Shown: positions 22,525 to 29,869 of the stretch, in pieces
Position numbering within the stretch: the stretch's first letter is position 1
Layout: every line of letters begins with the position of its first letter
Assembly: GCA_020434345.1 (NCBI GenBank)
Contig: JAGRAZ010000015.1
Coordinates: 1 to 34,774, forward strand
Length of the DNA: 34,774 nt
DNA from: Bdellovibrionales bacterium
GTDB taxonomy: Bacteria > Bdellovibrionota_G > JALEGL01 > JAGRMV01
Direction: 5' to 3'
The notes under the pieces: model-generated
What the model saw: only the letters and a program-made list of their open reading frames with translations
Database searches by the model: none
What the model was told of the DNA's origin: nothing
Made by a program: the position numbers and the translations under genes

Positions 22525-23226
22525 TTATGAAGGTTTTTCTCTGTTTTTATGATGTCGTTTGGTCAAAAAATCGATCAAAAGTGAAAAGACCATCGCAAAA
22601 TACACAAAATTTCGGTTAAAATGTTGTCCGAACCCTTCTGCAAGCAAAAGCACTCCAATAAGAACCAAAAACGATAAGGCTAAAATACGTATAGATGGCG
22701 ACTTTTCAACAAACTCGCTAATTTGATCAACAAATATAATCATAAAAATGACAGCAATGATGACAGCTGCAATCATAATCCATACCTCTTTAACAAGACC
22801 AACCGCAGTTAATACTGAATCGAGTGAGAAGATAAGATCAAACATAACAATCGTCCAAATAGCTTTGGCAAACTGACCGGGCGCCGATACTTCTTTTTGA
22901 TGGTTATTGCTTGCTTCGACAAATTCATAAATTTCTAGTGTTGCTTTAGCAACCAGAAACATTCCACCTACAATCAAAATTAGATCTCGCATGCTCAAGG
23001 CGTGGTTAAAAACCTCAAAAATGGGCTGGGTAAGTTTGATCATCCATGCAATTAGAGAAAGCATGAGAATTCTCATGACAAGCGCAAGCGTAAGACCAAT
23101 TTTTCTTGCTTTGGGTTTGAGCTCAGGGGGTAGTTTGCTTGTTGTTATAGAGATTAAAACAATATTATCGATCCCTAGAATGATCTCTAGGGCGGTTAGT
23201 ATGAGTAAACTTATGATCCATTCCAT
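22525..23226 (-). CDS. TerC-family integral membrane protein
   Basis: Inner-membrane protein of 233 residues with about seven helices. The two acidic intramembrane motifs of the family are present: LTALEIILGIDNIVLIS near the N-terminus and MFDLIFSLDSVLTAVGL in the middle. TerC-family members such as MeeF/Alx export manganese, and others help metal loading of exported proteins. No yybP-ykoY riboswitch-like sequence is visible in the 85 bases before it. It is divergent from the small membrane protein gene at 23312. Confidence 0.93.
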   Translation of the reverse strand: MEWIISLLILTALEIILGIDNIVLISITTSKLPPELKPKARKIGLTLALVMRILMLSLIAWMIKLTQPIFEVFNHALSMRDLILIVGGMFLVAKATLEIYEFVEASNNHQKEVSAPGQFAKAIWTIVMFDLIFSLDSVLTAVGLVKEVWIMIAAVIIAVIFMIIFVDQISEFVEKSPSIRILALSFLVLIGVLLLAEGFGQHFNRNFVYFAMVFSLLIDFLTKRHHKNREKPS

Positions 23227-23311
23227 AGTAACTTTTCATACCAAGTTTTTGAAATGATGGGAAAAATAATCTTTAAAGGCCAAAACCTGTGATACAATAA
23301 GGCGTTACGCC

Positions 23312-23680
23312 ATGTCGTTTTATCAAAAAATCATTTTAAAGGATATTGCTCGAGAAAAACCCTACCATCGCGCGTTGGTGTTTTTTAAATATGCATTTTA
23401 CTTCTTTATTGTGATTCAGATGACAACATATTTTTACTATTTCCATAACAAGGTCTATTTGAACTTTAAATTCATACAATCGACACATACCAAGCAAGTT
23501 ATGTTCTGGGATCCTAGACTTATTGTGATTGCATATGATCAGTTGATTTTGTTTATCGTATTTTTGTTTGTAAACGTTATTTTTCTAGGATTTGCTTTTG
23601 TGCATTATGACGTCATTCAACGGAATAAAATTATTAGTGATCTTATAAAAAAGAATAGGGATTATGAAACAAAGCTTTGA
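23312..23680 (+). CDS. Small two-helix membrane protein of unknown function
   Basis: I do not recognise this 122-residue protein. Two hydrophobic segments, ALVFFKYAFYFFIVIQMTTYF (about 22-42) and LILFIVFLFVNVIFLGFAFV (about 77-96), flank an aromatic and basic loop; the C-terminus is charged (RNKIISDLIKKNRDYETKL). A possible -10 (TACAAT, near 23292) lies upstream. Its last 17 bases overlap the M14 peptidase gene in another frame, and that gene overlaps the next, so three genes appear translationally coupled. The coupling is the main reason to believe it is real. Confidence 0.75.
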   Translation: MSFYQKIILKDIAREKPYHRALVFFKYAFYFFIVIQMTTYFYYFHNKVYLNFKFIQSTHTKQVMFWDPRLIVIAYDQLILFIVFLFVNVIFLGFAFVHYDVIQRNKIISDLIKKNRDYETKL

Positions 23681-24689
23681 AGAATTTGAAATGCTAGAGA
23701 AAATTGTAGCTCGGTTAGAACCTTATGCGGATATTGAAATTGTTGCCAACTCAGTGAAAAAAAATGCATCTTTTCCGTTGTACGTTATTCGTATGGGGTC
23801 AAAGCGTAAGAGTGCGCCAACAATTGGCTTTTTTGGCGGCGTGCACGGACTTGAACGTATTGGAACAAAAGTTTTGTTGTCGTACCTTGGTGCAATCGCT
23901 GAATTGATGCCATGGGATAAAATGTTGCACTCAATTTTACGACATATGCAGTTTGTGTTTATGCCTCTTGTAAATCCTATTGGTATGCTTGAGCAAAAAA
24001 GATCAAATCAGAATGATGTAGATATTATGAGAAATGCACCCATCGATTCTGATATTGTCCGCTGGTATCATATTTGGGGTGGTCATCGTGTGAGTAAGTA
24101 TCTTCCATGGTATCGTGGAAGAAAAGGTGCGCCTATGGAAGTAGAGTCGCAAGCTTTGTGCGATGTTGTACAAAAGTATTTGTTTCCTTCCACGACAAGT
24201 ATTTCGTTGGATATTCATTCTGGATTTGGTTCTCAAGACCAACTTTGGTTTCCTTATGCATACACACGAGAACCTTTTAAGTTTATCGCCCAAGCTTATC
24301 AACTTAAAAGCATGTTGGATAAAGCATATCCATTTCATGTGTATCGCTTTGAGCCCCAGTCTGTAAGGTATCAAACGCATGGTGATTTATGGGATTACTT
24401 ATCATTGGAACAAGAAAAAGAGTATCCACGGCACTTTTTTATGCCGATGACGTTAGAGTTGGGTTCTTGGGCATGGCTCAAAAAAAGCCCCAAGCATATT
24501 TTTTCGCTTATGGGGATGTTCAACCCAATGAAAGAACATCGAAAACATCGAACTTTTCGAAGACATTTGGTGCTCTTTGATTTTTTAACCCGTGCTGTTG
24601 TATCCCATCAAAAATGGGTTGATCTTCCTTCACATAAAGTCAGTGATGTTCGGGAAAAAGCCATTTCCTATTGGAATTTGCAACCATGA
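23664..24689 (+). CDS. M14-family zinc carboxypeptidase-like protein
   Basis: 341 residues. Zn ligands are seen in GGVHGLERIG (His-x-x-Glu) and DIHSGFG (His); the catalytic Glu is likely in MTLELGSWAW near residue 275. The segment VNPIGMLEQKRSNQNDVDIMRN fits the substrate-binding region of M14 enzymes (Arg/Asn pair). There is no signal peptide, so it probably acts in the cytosol, where M14 relatives trim peptides or cleave amides. It overlaps the small membrane-protein gene by 17 bases and the alpha/beta hydrolase gene by four. Confidence 0.86.
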   Translation: MKQSFEEFEMLEKIVARLEPYADIEIVANSVKKNASFPLYVIRMGSKRKSAPTIGFFGGVHGLERIGTKVLLSYLGAIAELMPWDKMLHSILRHMQFVFMPLVNPIGMLEQKRSNQNDVDIMRNAPIDSDIVRWYHIWGGHRVSKYLPWYRGRKGAPMEVESQALCDVVQKYLFPSTTSISLDIHSGFGSQDQLWFPYAYTREPFKFIAQAYQLKSMLDKAYPFHVYRFEPQSVRYQTHGDLWDYLSLEQEKEYPRHFFMPMTLELGSWAWLKKSPKHIFSLMGMFNPMKEHRKHRTFRRHLVLFDFLTRAVVSHQKWVDLPSHKVSDVREKAISYWNLQP

Positions 24690-25423
24690 ACAACTGCCCA
24701 TGGTTATTTCTCAGAGGACTTTCAAGAGAAAAGATGCATTGGGGAGATTTTCCTTCTGTTTTTGAAAAAAAATTTTCAACACAAGTTGAATGTATTGATT
24801 TTCCCGGTGTTGGAGAGTTTTATCAAGGTGAGGGTGTTCAAAGCATTGAAGCAATCGCAGATCATGTATTTGAACAAATGGATAAACGCTCATTGAAAAC
24901 AGTCAACGTTCTTGCACATTCATTGGGTGCCATGGTTTCAAGCGCAATGCTTCAGAAAGAACCGTCACGCTTTGATCAGTGTGTATGGATCAATACCAGC
25001 TTTGCTAATTTGTCACCGTGGTATAAGCGCATGAATATAAAAAATATATCGAAGCTTACAACACTTTTTGTATATTTTGACCAGCCCGATGTGCGAGAAA
25101 AAATCATTTATGAACTTACAACCAATATGCATCATGATCGATCGCTTATTCAGGCATGGGTTGAGATACAAAAAGAACACCCAATTGTAAAAAAAACCGT
25201 TTTTCACCAGCTTTGGGCGGCATCAAGATATCGATGCGAAAGCTTGCCACAAAAAAATATTCTTCTTCTGGCATCTAAAAAAGATCATTTTGTTGATGTC
25301 TCTTGTATAGAGGCGATTGCTTCAAAATTTCAATTGCCTATCGTTTTCCATGAAGAGGCAGGGCACGATATTCCAGTCGATGATCCAGAATGGATCTGCA
25401 AACAGATTGCATCTCATTTTTAA
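24686..25423 (+). CDS. Alpha/beta hydrolase
   Basis: 245 residues from ATG 24686, which overlaps the previous stop (ATGA). The nucleophile motif is LAHSLGAM (Ser in the GxSxG elbow, with Ala/His before it), the acid probably the Asp in SKKDHFVD, and the base His in EAGHDIPVDDP. The order and length resemble BioH/MenH-like esterases, but the substrate cannot be told. No signal peptide. It converges with fadE; the two stop codons overlap at 25420-25423. Confidence 0.9.
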   Translation: MNNCPWLFLRGLSREKMHWGDFPSVFEKKFSTQVECIDFPGVGEFYQGEGVQSIEAIADHVFEQMDKRSLKTVNVLAHSLGAMVSSAMLQKEPSRFDQCVWINTSFANLSPWYKRMNIKNISKLTTLFVYFDQPDVREKIIYELTTNMHHDRSLIQAWVEIQKEHPIVKKTVFHQLWAASRYRCESLPQKNILLLASKKDHFVDVSCIEAIASKFQLPIVFHEEAGHDIPVDDPEWICKQIASHF

Positions 25424-27813
25424 GAAGATCGTCTTGAAAATTCATGTTTATCAAAATCATCGACTTGAATGGCTTGAAGTTTGAGATTTTCTCTTTCAAC
25501 CAGTGTTGCATATTCAAGTTCAGTAATAACATCTTTTTCTAACGCTTGTTCAAATGCTTGATGTCCTTTTGAAATCGTTTTTTCTTTGATGGCATTTTTG
25601 ATTTTATCATCAAGATCTTTGCACTTTTGAATCGTCGCGTATGTTTTTTCTAAAAGCCCAAGGCCTTCAGATCCATCTTGGGGGATAAACATGCCGTGTG
25701 TAAGGCGATCAAAAATTCCTTGTTGATATACCGCTTGTACAACTTTGTGGCCCAAGTGATCGGATGGATGCGAGATTGTTCTTCCCCAAGGAAATAACAT
25801 TCTTCGAAGAACCGCACCTATAAAGCCCAAATTTTGGAGAACACCAATCATGGCTTCTTGTACTTGATAGAGCCCATACTGACTTGCCCACAGCATAATG
25901 GGTGTTTCAAGCGGGTCTTTATCATGATCAAGATAACGTTTTACTGTTGCAGTTGTTAAGTACATCCATGATAAACAATCTGCCAATCGTCCACTGAGTT
26001 TTTCTTTTCTTTTGAGTGCACCGCCAAGAACACCCATGCAGGTATCAGAAAGAAAAGAAAAGTTTGCGCTCATTCGAGAAAGTTGTTTCACGACAGAAGC
26101 TGTGTGCTTGTTTCCATGTCCCTTGGCCAATACTCCATTGGTAAGGCTTAATAAGAATGCTCGTATTGCATTTCTAGAAACAAAAGCAATATGACCAAAA
26201 AACGCTTGATCAAATTCATCAACATCATCTTTTCCAATGGCTTCAATCTCAGATTGAATAAAGGGATGGCAACGAATGGCTCCTTGTCCATAGATGATAA
26301 GCGTACGTGTAAGAATGTTGGCACCTTCTACCGTTATGCTGATCGGTAACGAAGTATAAATGTTGCCTAAAATGTTTTTGGGGCCCAACGTAATTTCAGC
26401 ACCTGCGCGTATGTCCATTGCATGATTGACAACTTTCCTACCAAGCTCAGTGGTGTACGCTTTCATGATCGCAGATATAACTGAAGGGTGTTCACCGGTG
26501 TCTACACCGCCCACAGTTAATGTGCGTGCTGCATCCATGAGATAAGTCCAGCCGATAATGTCAGCCAGCTTTTCCTCTACCCCTTCAAAGCGTGCGATGG
26601 GTAAGTTAAATTGTTCGCGAATGTTTGCATATGTAAATGCCGTGCGCAGTGAAAGTTTTGCATTGCCAATGCTAAGAGCAGGCAAGGAAATGGATCTTCC
26701 TACGGCCAAACATTCCATGAGCATGCGCCAACCTTGACCAGCCATCGAAGGGCCACCAATAATGTAATCAAGCGGAATGAAAACATCTTTACCCCATGTC
26801 GGCCCATTGTAGAAAGAACTATGGAGTGGGTTGTGACGTCGTCCAATATGTACGCCCGACACATCAGAAGGAATCAAAGCGCAAGTAATGCCAACTTCAT
26901 CTTGGTCACCCAAAAGATGGTCTGGGTCATGAAGTACAAAGGCTATGCCAAGGACAGTTGCGATGGGAGAAAGTGTGATCCATCTTTTTTCCCAGTTTAA
27001 ACGAATGCCAGTGACTTCATGTCCATCAAATGTTTCTTTACAAACAACACCAATGCTTCGCATGCCACCAGCATCACTGCCTGCAGTTGGTTCTGTTAAT
27101 CCAAAGCACGGAATTTCTTCTCCAGTTGCAAGGCGTGGAAGGTAGTAGTTTTTTTGTTCGTCTGTTCCATATTGAAGGATAAGTTCCGCAGGGCCCAACG
27201 AGTTCGGAACCATAACAGTGACCGCGGCAGTGGTAGAACGACTTCCTAATTTCAATACGACTTCTGAATGTGCTCTTGCACTAAATCCAAGACCGCCATA
27301 TTCTTTGGGAATGATCATGCCAAAAAATTTATTCTTTTTTATAAAATCCCAAGCTTCAAGTGGCATGTCCCAACGTTGTTGAATGTTCCAATCGTCAATC
27401 ATGTGACAAAGTTTTTCGACAGGCCCATTAAGAAAAGCCTGCTCTTCATCAGAAAGCGGCTTTTCATAAAATGAAAACATTTTTGGAAAATTGGGTGCTC
27501 CACTGAAAAGTTCTTTGTCCCACCACACAGTTCCAGCTTCCAGCGCAATTCGCTCGGTTTCGCCAATGGTAGGAAGCATGCCCTTTGCAAGTTTAAAAAT
27601 GGTTGGTGTAAGAAGCTGCTTTCGAACAGGGGGAAAGAAAAAGACGATAGAAATTGAGAGGGCGATCAGTAAACAAGCGTAAAACCAGAATCCCGGATGG
27701 ATTTGCGCCCAAAGAAAAAATGTGATCAGATTGGCTCCAAACCACCCAATGGCAATGTTGCCGTAAAAGGTGAGTATCAACATGAGTAAAACAAATAAAA
27801 TAAACAAAAACAT
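25420..27813 (-). CDS. fadE: Acyl-CoA dehydrogenase FadE
   Basis: Membrane-associated acyl-CoA dehydrogenase of 797 residues, the first step of fatty-acid beta-oxidation. Two or three N-terminal hydrophobic segments (MFLFILFVLLMLILTFYG and following) precede the FAD-binding core: IIPKEYGGLGFSARAHSEVV, PCFGLTEPTAGSDAGG, GGPSMAGQGWRMLMECLAVGRSIS, and the catalytic-site segment SITVEGANILTRTL. The C-terminal DUF1974-type extension is present, giving the full length of E. coli FadE (about 814). GAGGAAA precedes ATG 27813. Its 5' end overlaps the divergent EEP gene. Confidence 0.96.
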   Translation of the reverse strand: MFLFILFVLLMLILTFYGNIAIGWFGANLITFFLWAQIHPGFWFYACLLIALSISIVFFFPPVRKQLLTPTIFKLAKGMLPTIGETERIALEAGTVWWDKELFSGAPNFPKMFSFYEKPLSDEEQAFLNGPVEKLCHMIDDWNIQQRWDMPLEAWDFIKKNKFFGMIIPKEYGGLGFSARAHSEVVLKLGSRSTTAAVTVMVPNSLGPAELILQYGTDEQKNYYLPRLATGEEIPCFGLTEPTAGSDAGGMRSIGVVCKETFDGHEVTGIRLNWEKRWITLSPIATVLGIAFVLHDPDHLLGDQDEVGITCALIPSDVSGVHIGRRHNPLHSSFYNGPTWGKDVFIPLDYIIGGPSMAGQGWRMLMECLAVGRSISLPALSIGNAKLSLRTAFTYANIREQFNLPIARFEGVEEKLADIIGWTYLMDAARTLTVGGVDTGEHPSVISAIMKAYTTELGRKVVNHAMDIRAGAEITLGPKNILGNIYTSLPISITVEGANILTRTLIIYGQGAIRCHPFIQSEIEAIGKDDVDEFDQAFFGHIAFVSRNAIRAFLLSLTNGVLAKGHGNKHTASVVKQLSRMSANFSFLSDTCMGVLGGALKRKEKLSGRLADCLSWMYLTTATVKRYLDHDKDPLETPIMLWASQYGLYQVQEAMIGVLQNLGFIGAVLRRMLFPWGRTISHPSDHLGHKVVQAVYQQGIFDRLTHGMFIPQDGSEGLGLLEKTYATIQKCKDLDDKIKNAIKEKTISKGHQAFEQALEKDVITELEYATLVERENLKLQAIQVDDFDKHEFSRRSS

Positions 27814-28849
27814 AAGGTATTTCCTCGTCGTAATATCAATGATGGGTTTGCTGTCCCTACGTTACCTGTTTGTACGGGCAAATCCAGTTCAAAAATCACA
27901 AAAAATATCCGTCATGACGTATAACGTTGAGAACCTTTTTGATACGCAGGATGACCCACAAAAAAGTGATGAAACGTTTTTACCCTACGAAAAAAAAGAG
28001 TCCAAAGAACATATTCAAAAATGCAATCGGATTGATAAAAAATCATGGAGGGAGGAGTGCTTGTTTTTGAACTGGTCAGATGAAGCTGTTCACCAAAAAA
28101 TGTCTCAGCTTGCCAGAGTCATCCAAAGTGTTTCTGGCAGTGGTCCAGACATTTTGGTTTTGCAAGAGGTTGAAAACGTACAAGTGCTAAAGCTATGGGT
28201 GCAAAAGTATCTACAGACATCTAACTATCAAACGATTGTTCTTCTGGAAGGAGACGATCTTCGTGGTATTGATGTGGCAGTGGTAAGCCGATTTCCGCTT
28301 TCAAGAAAACCGACGCTGCATCCAATTCCATTTACAAAAATGAATCAACAAATCAAGTACGATACACGCGGTATTCTAGAAGTGCATTTGCAAGCAGAAG
28401 ATCGTGAGATCACTGTGTATGCCAATCACTTTCCTGCACCGTTTCATCCGCATACTTTTAGAGAACAAGCTTTTGACTATTTACGTTCACTGCAAAAGGC
28501 AAACAGCAACCCCTATCAAATTGCAGCAGGAGATTTTAATGTTCCAGCAAGCGAAAATCAAAAAGTTCATATGCTGGAGAATCATGTTCTGCCGTCGTGG
28601 GAAGCTTTACACTTGCAATGCCATGGTTGTAAGGGGACTCAGTATTATCCACCTGAGAAATCTTGGTCTTTTTTGGATATGATTTTAATCTCCAAAGAAG
28701 CCTCTTGGAAAGTTGTGCCAGATTCTATTCAGGTTGTGCAAAAGCACTGGATGCTCAATGAGGATCAAACGCCACGATCTTTTCAAGTGCGAACAGGCAA
28801 TGGCGTATCAGACCATTTGCCCCTGTATGCTGAAATTGAATTTCTATAA
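27782..28849 (+). CDS. Endonuclease/exonuclease/phosphatase (EEP) family protein, membrane-anchored or exported
   Basis: 355 residues from ATG 27782, which has AGGTGA about ten bases upstream. An N-terminal hydrophobic helix (YFLVVISMMGLLSLRYLFV) suggests a signal anchor or signal peptide. The EEP core follows: MTYNVENLFD, the Mg-binding Glu in LVLQEVENV, ANHFPAPFHP, AAGDFNVPAS and the terminal VSDHLPLYAEI with the catalytic Asp-His. Two cysteines (CHGC) and earlier CN/CL cysteines could form disulfides, consistent with export. Substrate may be extracellular DNA or a phosphodiester lipid. The start region overlaps fadE by 32 bases on the opposite strand; ATG 27839 would avoid this but shortens the helix. 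Confidence 0.87.
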   Translation: MSKTNKINKNIRYFLVVISMMGLLSLRYLFVRANPVQKSQKISVMTYNVENLFDTQDDPQKSDETFLPYEKKESKEHIQKCNRIDKKSWREECLFLNWSDEAVHQKMSQLARVIQSVSGSGPDILVLQEVENVQVLKLWVQKYLQTSNYQTIVLLEGDDLRGIDVAVVSRFPLSRKPTLHPIPFTKMNQQIKYDTRGILEVHLQAEDREITVYANHFPAPFHPHTFREQAFDYLRSLQKANSNPYQIAAGDFNVPASENQKVHMLENHVLPSWEALHLQCHGCKGTQYYPPEKSWSFLDMILISKEASWKVVPDSIQVVQKHWMLNEDQTPRSFQVRTGNGVSDHLPLYAEIEFL

Positions 28850-28875
28850 GCCATAAGGTGCTTTTACGCTGTATT

Positions 28876-28941
28876 GAACAGATGGAGTCGCGCCTACCAA
28901 GTCGACTTCGCACGACTTGTACGACACGACCCCATCTGTTC
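28876..28941. repeat. Nested inverted repeat (66 bases)
   Basis: Outer arms 28876-28890 and 28927-28941 (GAACAGATGG paired with CCATCTGTTC, then a mismatch and GTCG/CGAC) pair at 14 of 15 positions. After a symmetric 7/7 internal loop, CAAGTCG (28898-28904) pairs with CGACTTG (28913-28919). No T-run follows on the plus strand, so it is not a plain terminator for the EEP gene. Confidence 0.75.
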
Positions 28942-28991
28942 TAAGATTATCAAAAATGATCGCGTATTTTGATCAAAAAAAACTAGATGGT

Positions 28992-29066
28992 GAAGTTTAA
29001 TCCCAGAGGAGAACTCAAGCGCAAGGCCTGTAAGGCCTGAGCCATTCGACGGCGGGAATAAACTTC
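28992..29066. repeat. Branched inverted repeat, possible structured RNA or sodB terminator
   Basis: Outer arms GAAGTTTAATCCC (28992-29004) and GGGAATAAACTTC (29054-29066) pair at 12 of 13 positions. Inside are short hairpins (GAG/CTC; AGGCC/GGCCT; GCC/GGC around ATTCGAC), so a four-way junction can be drawn. On the minus strand the structure is followed after nine bases by eight T (28982-28975), so it could end sodB transcripts. Confidence 0.6.
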
Positions 29067-29086
29067 AAAAGTACAATCTGGGTAAT

Positions 29087-29182
29087 TAGCCAAAATTTTG
29101 GTTTGCGAAATCCTCCATCTTCGCCCTATGGGCTACGATGGACAGGAGGTTGCTTTAACCAAGGTTTTGGTTTGCAAAATCC
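29087..29182. repeat. Duplicated sodB 3' end flanking a palindromic element
   Basis: 27-base copies at 29087-29113 and 29156-29182 match at 23 positions. The right copy is the sodB C-terminus (DFANQNLG and stop, minus strand); the left reads DFANQNFG and stop. Between them lies a hairpin (29114-29142) with TCCATC/GATGGA and GCCC/GGGC arms. Confidence 0.75.
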
Positions 29183-29748
29183 CAGTTTACCAACTTGTCC
29201 ATGAACGCGTTGATGTAATCAGGGCGGCGGTTTTGGTAATCCAAATAGTACGCATGCTCCCACACATCAATCGTGATCAGTGGTGTCTTGCCTTGCGTGA
29301 TCGGTGTTTCGGCATCTTTGGTTTGAACAATTGCTAACTTTGATCCATCTTTGATCAACCACGTCCAGCCAGATCCAAAAAGTGTTCCAGCTTTGTCTGT
29401 AAATTCTTTTTTGAATGTATCAAAATCTCCCCAAGTGTCTTTGATCAAATCAGACACCTTGCCAGAAGGTGTGCCACCGCCACTTTTTCTCATGGAGTGC
29501 CAGTAGAATGTATGGTTGTAGATTTGTGCAGCATTGTTAAAAATTCCTTTTTTGGATGCATCGCTTGCTGTTTGTTTGATGACATCCTCAAGTGGCATAT
29601 CAGCCATGGGTGTGTTTTCAATGGCAGCATTGTATTTGGTGCAGTATCCTTGATGGTGCTTGCCGTAGTGAAAGCTCAATGTATTTGCTGAAATGACAGG
29701 GTCAAGCGCGTTATCTGCATAGGGTAGTGGTGGTAATGTATAAGACAT
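29155..29748 (-). CDS. sodB: Iron superoxide dismutase
   Basis: Converts superoxide to O2 and H2O2 with a single Fe (or Mn) ion; 197 residues, the normal length. Metal ligands lie in SFHYGKHHQGY (first His), IYNHTFYWHSM (second His) and DVWEHAYYLDY (Asp and third His). LFGSGWTWLI and the motif set favour the Fe type over Mn, which is a family-based judgement. No signal peptide, so cytosolic. GGAG lies nine bases before ATG 29748. A TTGATC-17-TATGTT promoter is at 29823-29795. The gene ends at a duplicated tail and hairpin region. Confidence 0.96.
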   Translation of the reverse strand: MSYTLPPLPYADNALDPVISANTLSFHYGKHHQGYCTKYNAAIENTPMADMPLEDVIKQTASDASKKGIFNNAAQIYNHTFYWHSMRKSGGGTPSGKVSDLIKDTWGDFDTFKKEFTDKAGTLFGSGWTWLIKDGSKLAIVQTKDAETPITQGKTPLITIDVWEHAYYLDYQNRRPDYINAFMDKLVNWDFANQNLG

Positions 29749-29794
29749 GTATAACTCCTTCTTAAAACGTATTGAATGTTTTTAATCTACCGTG

Positions 29795-29823
29795 AACATA
29801 GACCCAGCGACCTGTAAGATCAA
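29795..29823 (-). promoter_or_regulatory. Probable sodB promoter
   Basis: On the minus strand TTGATC (29823-29818), a 17-base spacer, then TATGTT (29800-29795), with start near 29788, about 40 bases before ATG 29748. It lies in the 121-base gap after the HAD gene. Confidence 0.5.
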
Positions 29824-29869
29824 GTCTTTTTCAAAACAACGTAGTAAAGAGTGTTTGATGCGCCTAACA

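Larger units (their letters stand above)
28850..29154. other. Gene-free stretch with a cluster of long hairpins
   Basis: I find no convincing coding region between the EEP and sodB stops. The stretch holds four inverted repeats, at 28876-28941, 28949-28973, 28992-29066 and 29114-29142. It also holds a decayed copy of the sodB 3' end (29087-29113). It is visibly more GC-rich in the hairpin stems than the flanking genes. No tRNA, tmRNA, SRP or RNase P signature is seen. Confidence 0.7.

Noticed and set aside
28992-29066. tRNA or tmRNA-like gene suggested by the ATTCGAC loop
   Set aside because: The arm lengths are wrong, there is no CCA end, no anticodon arm and no tag reading frame.
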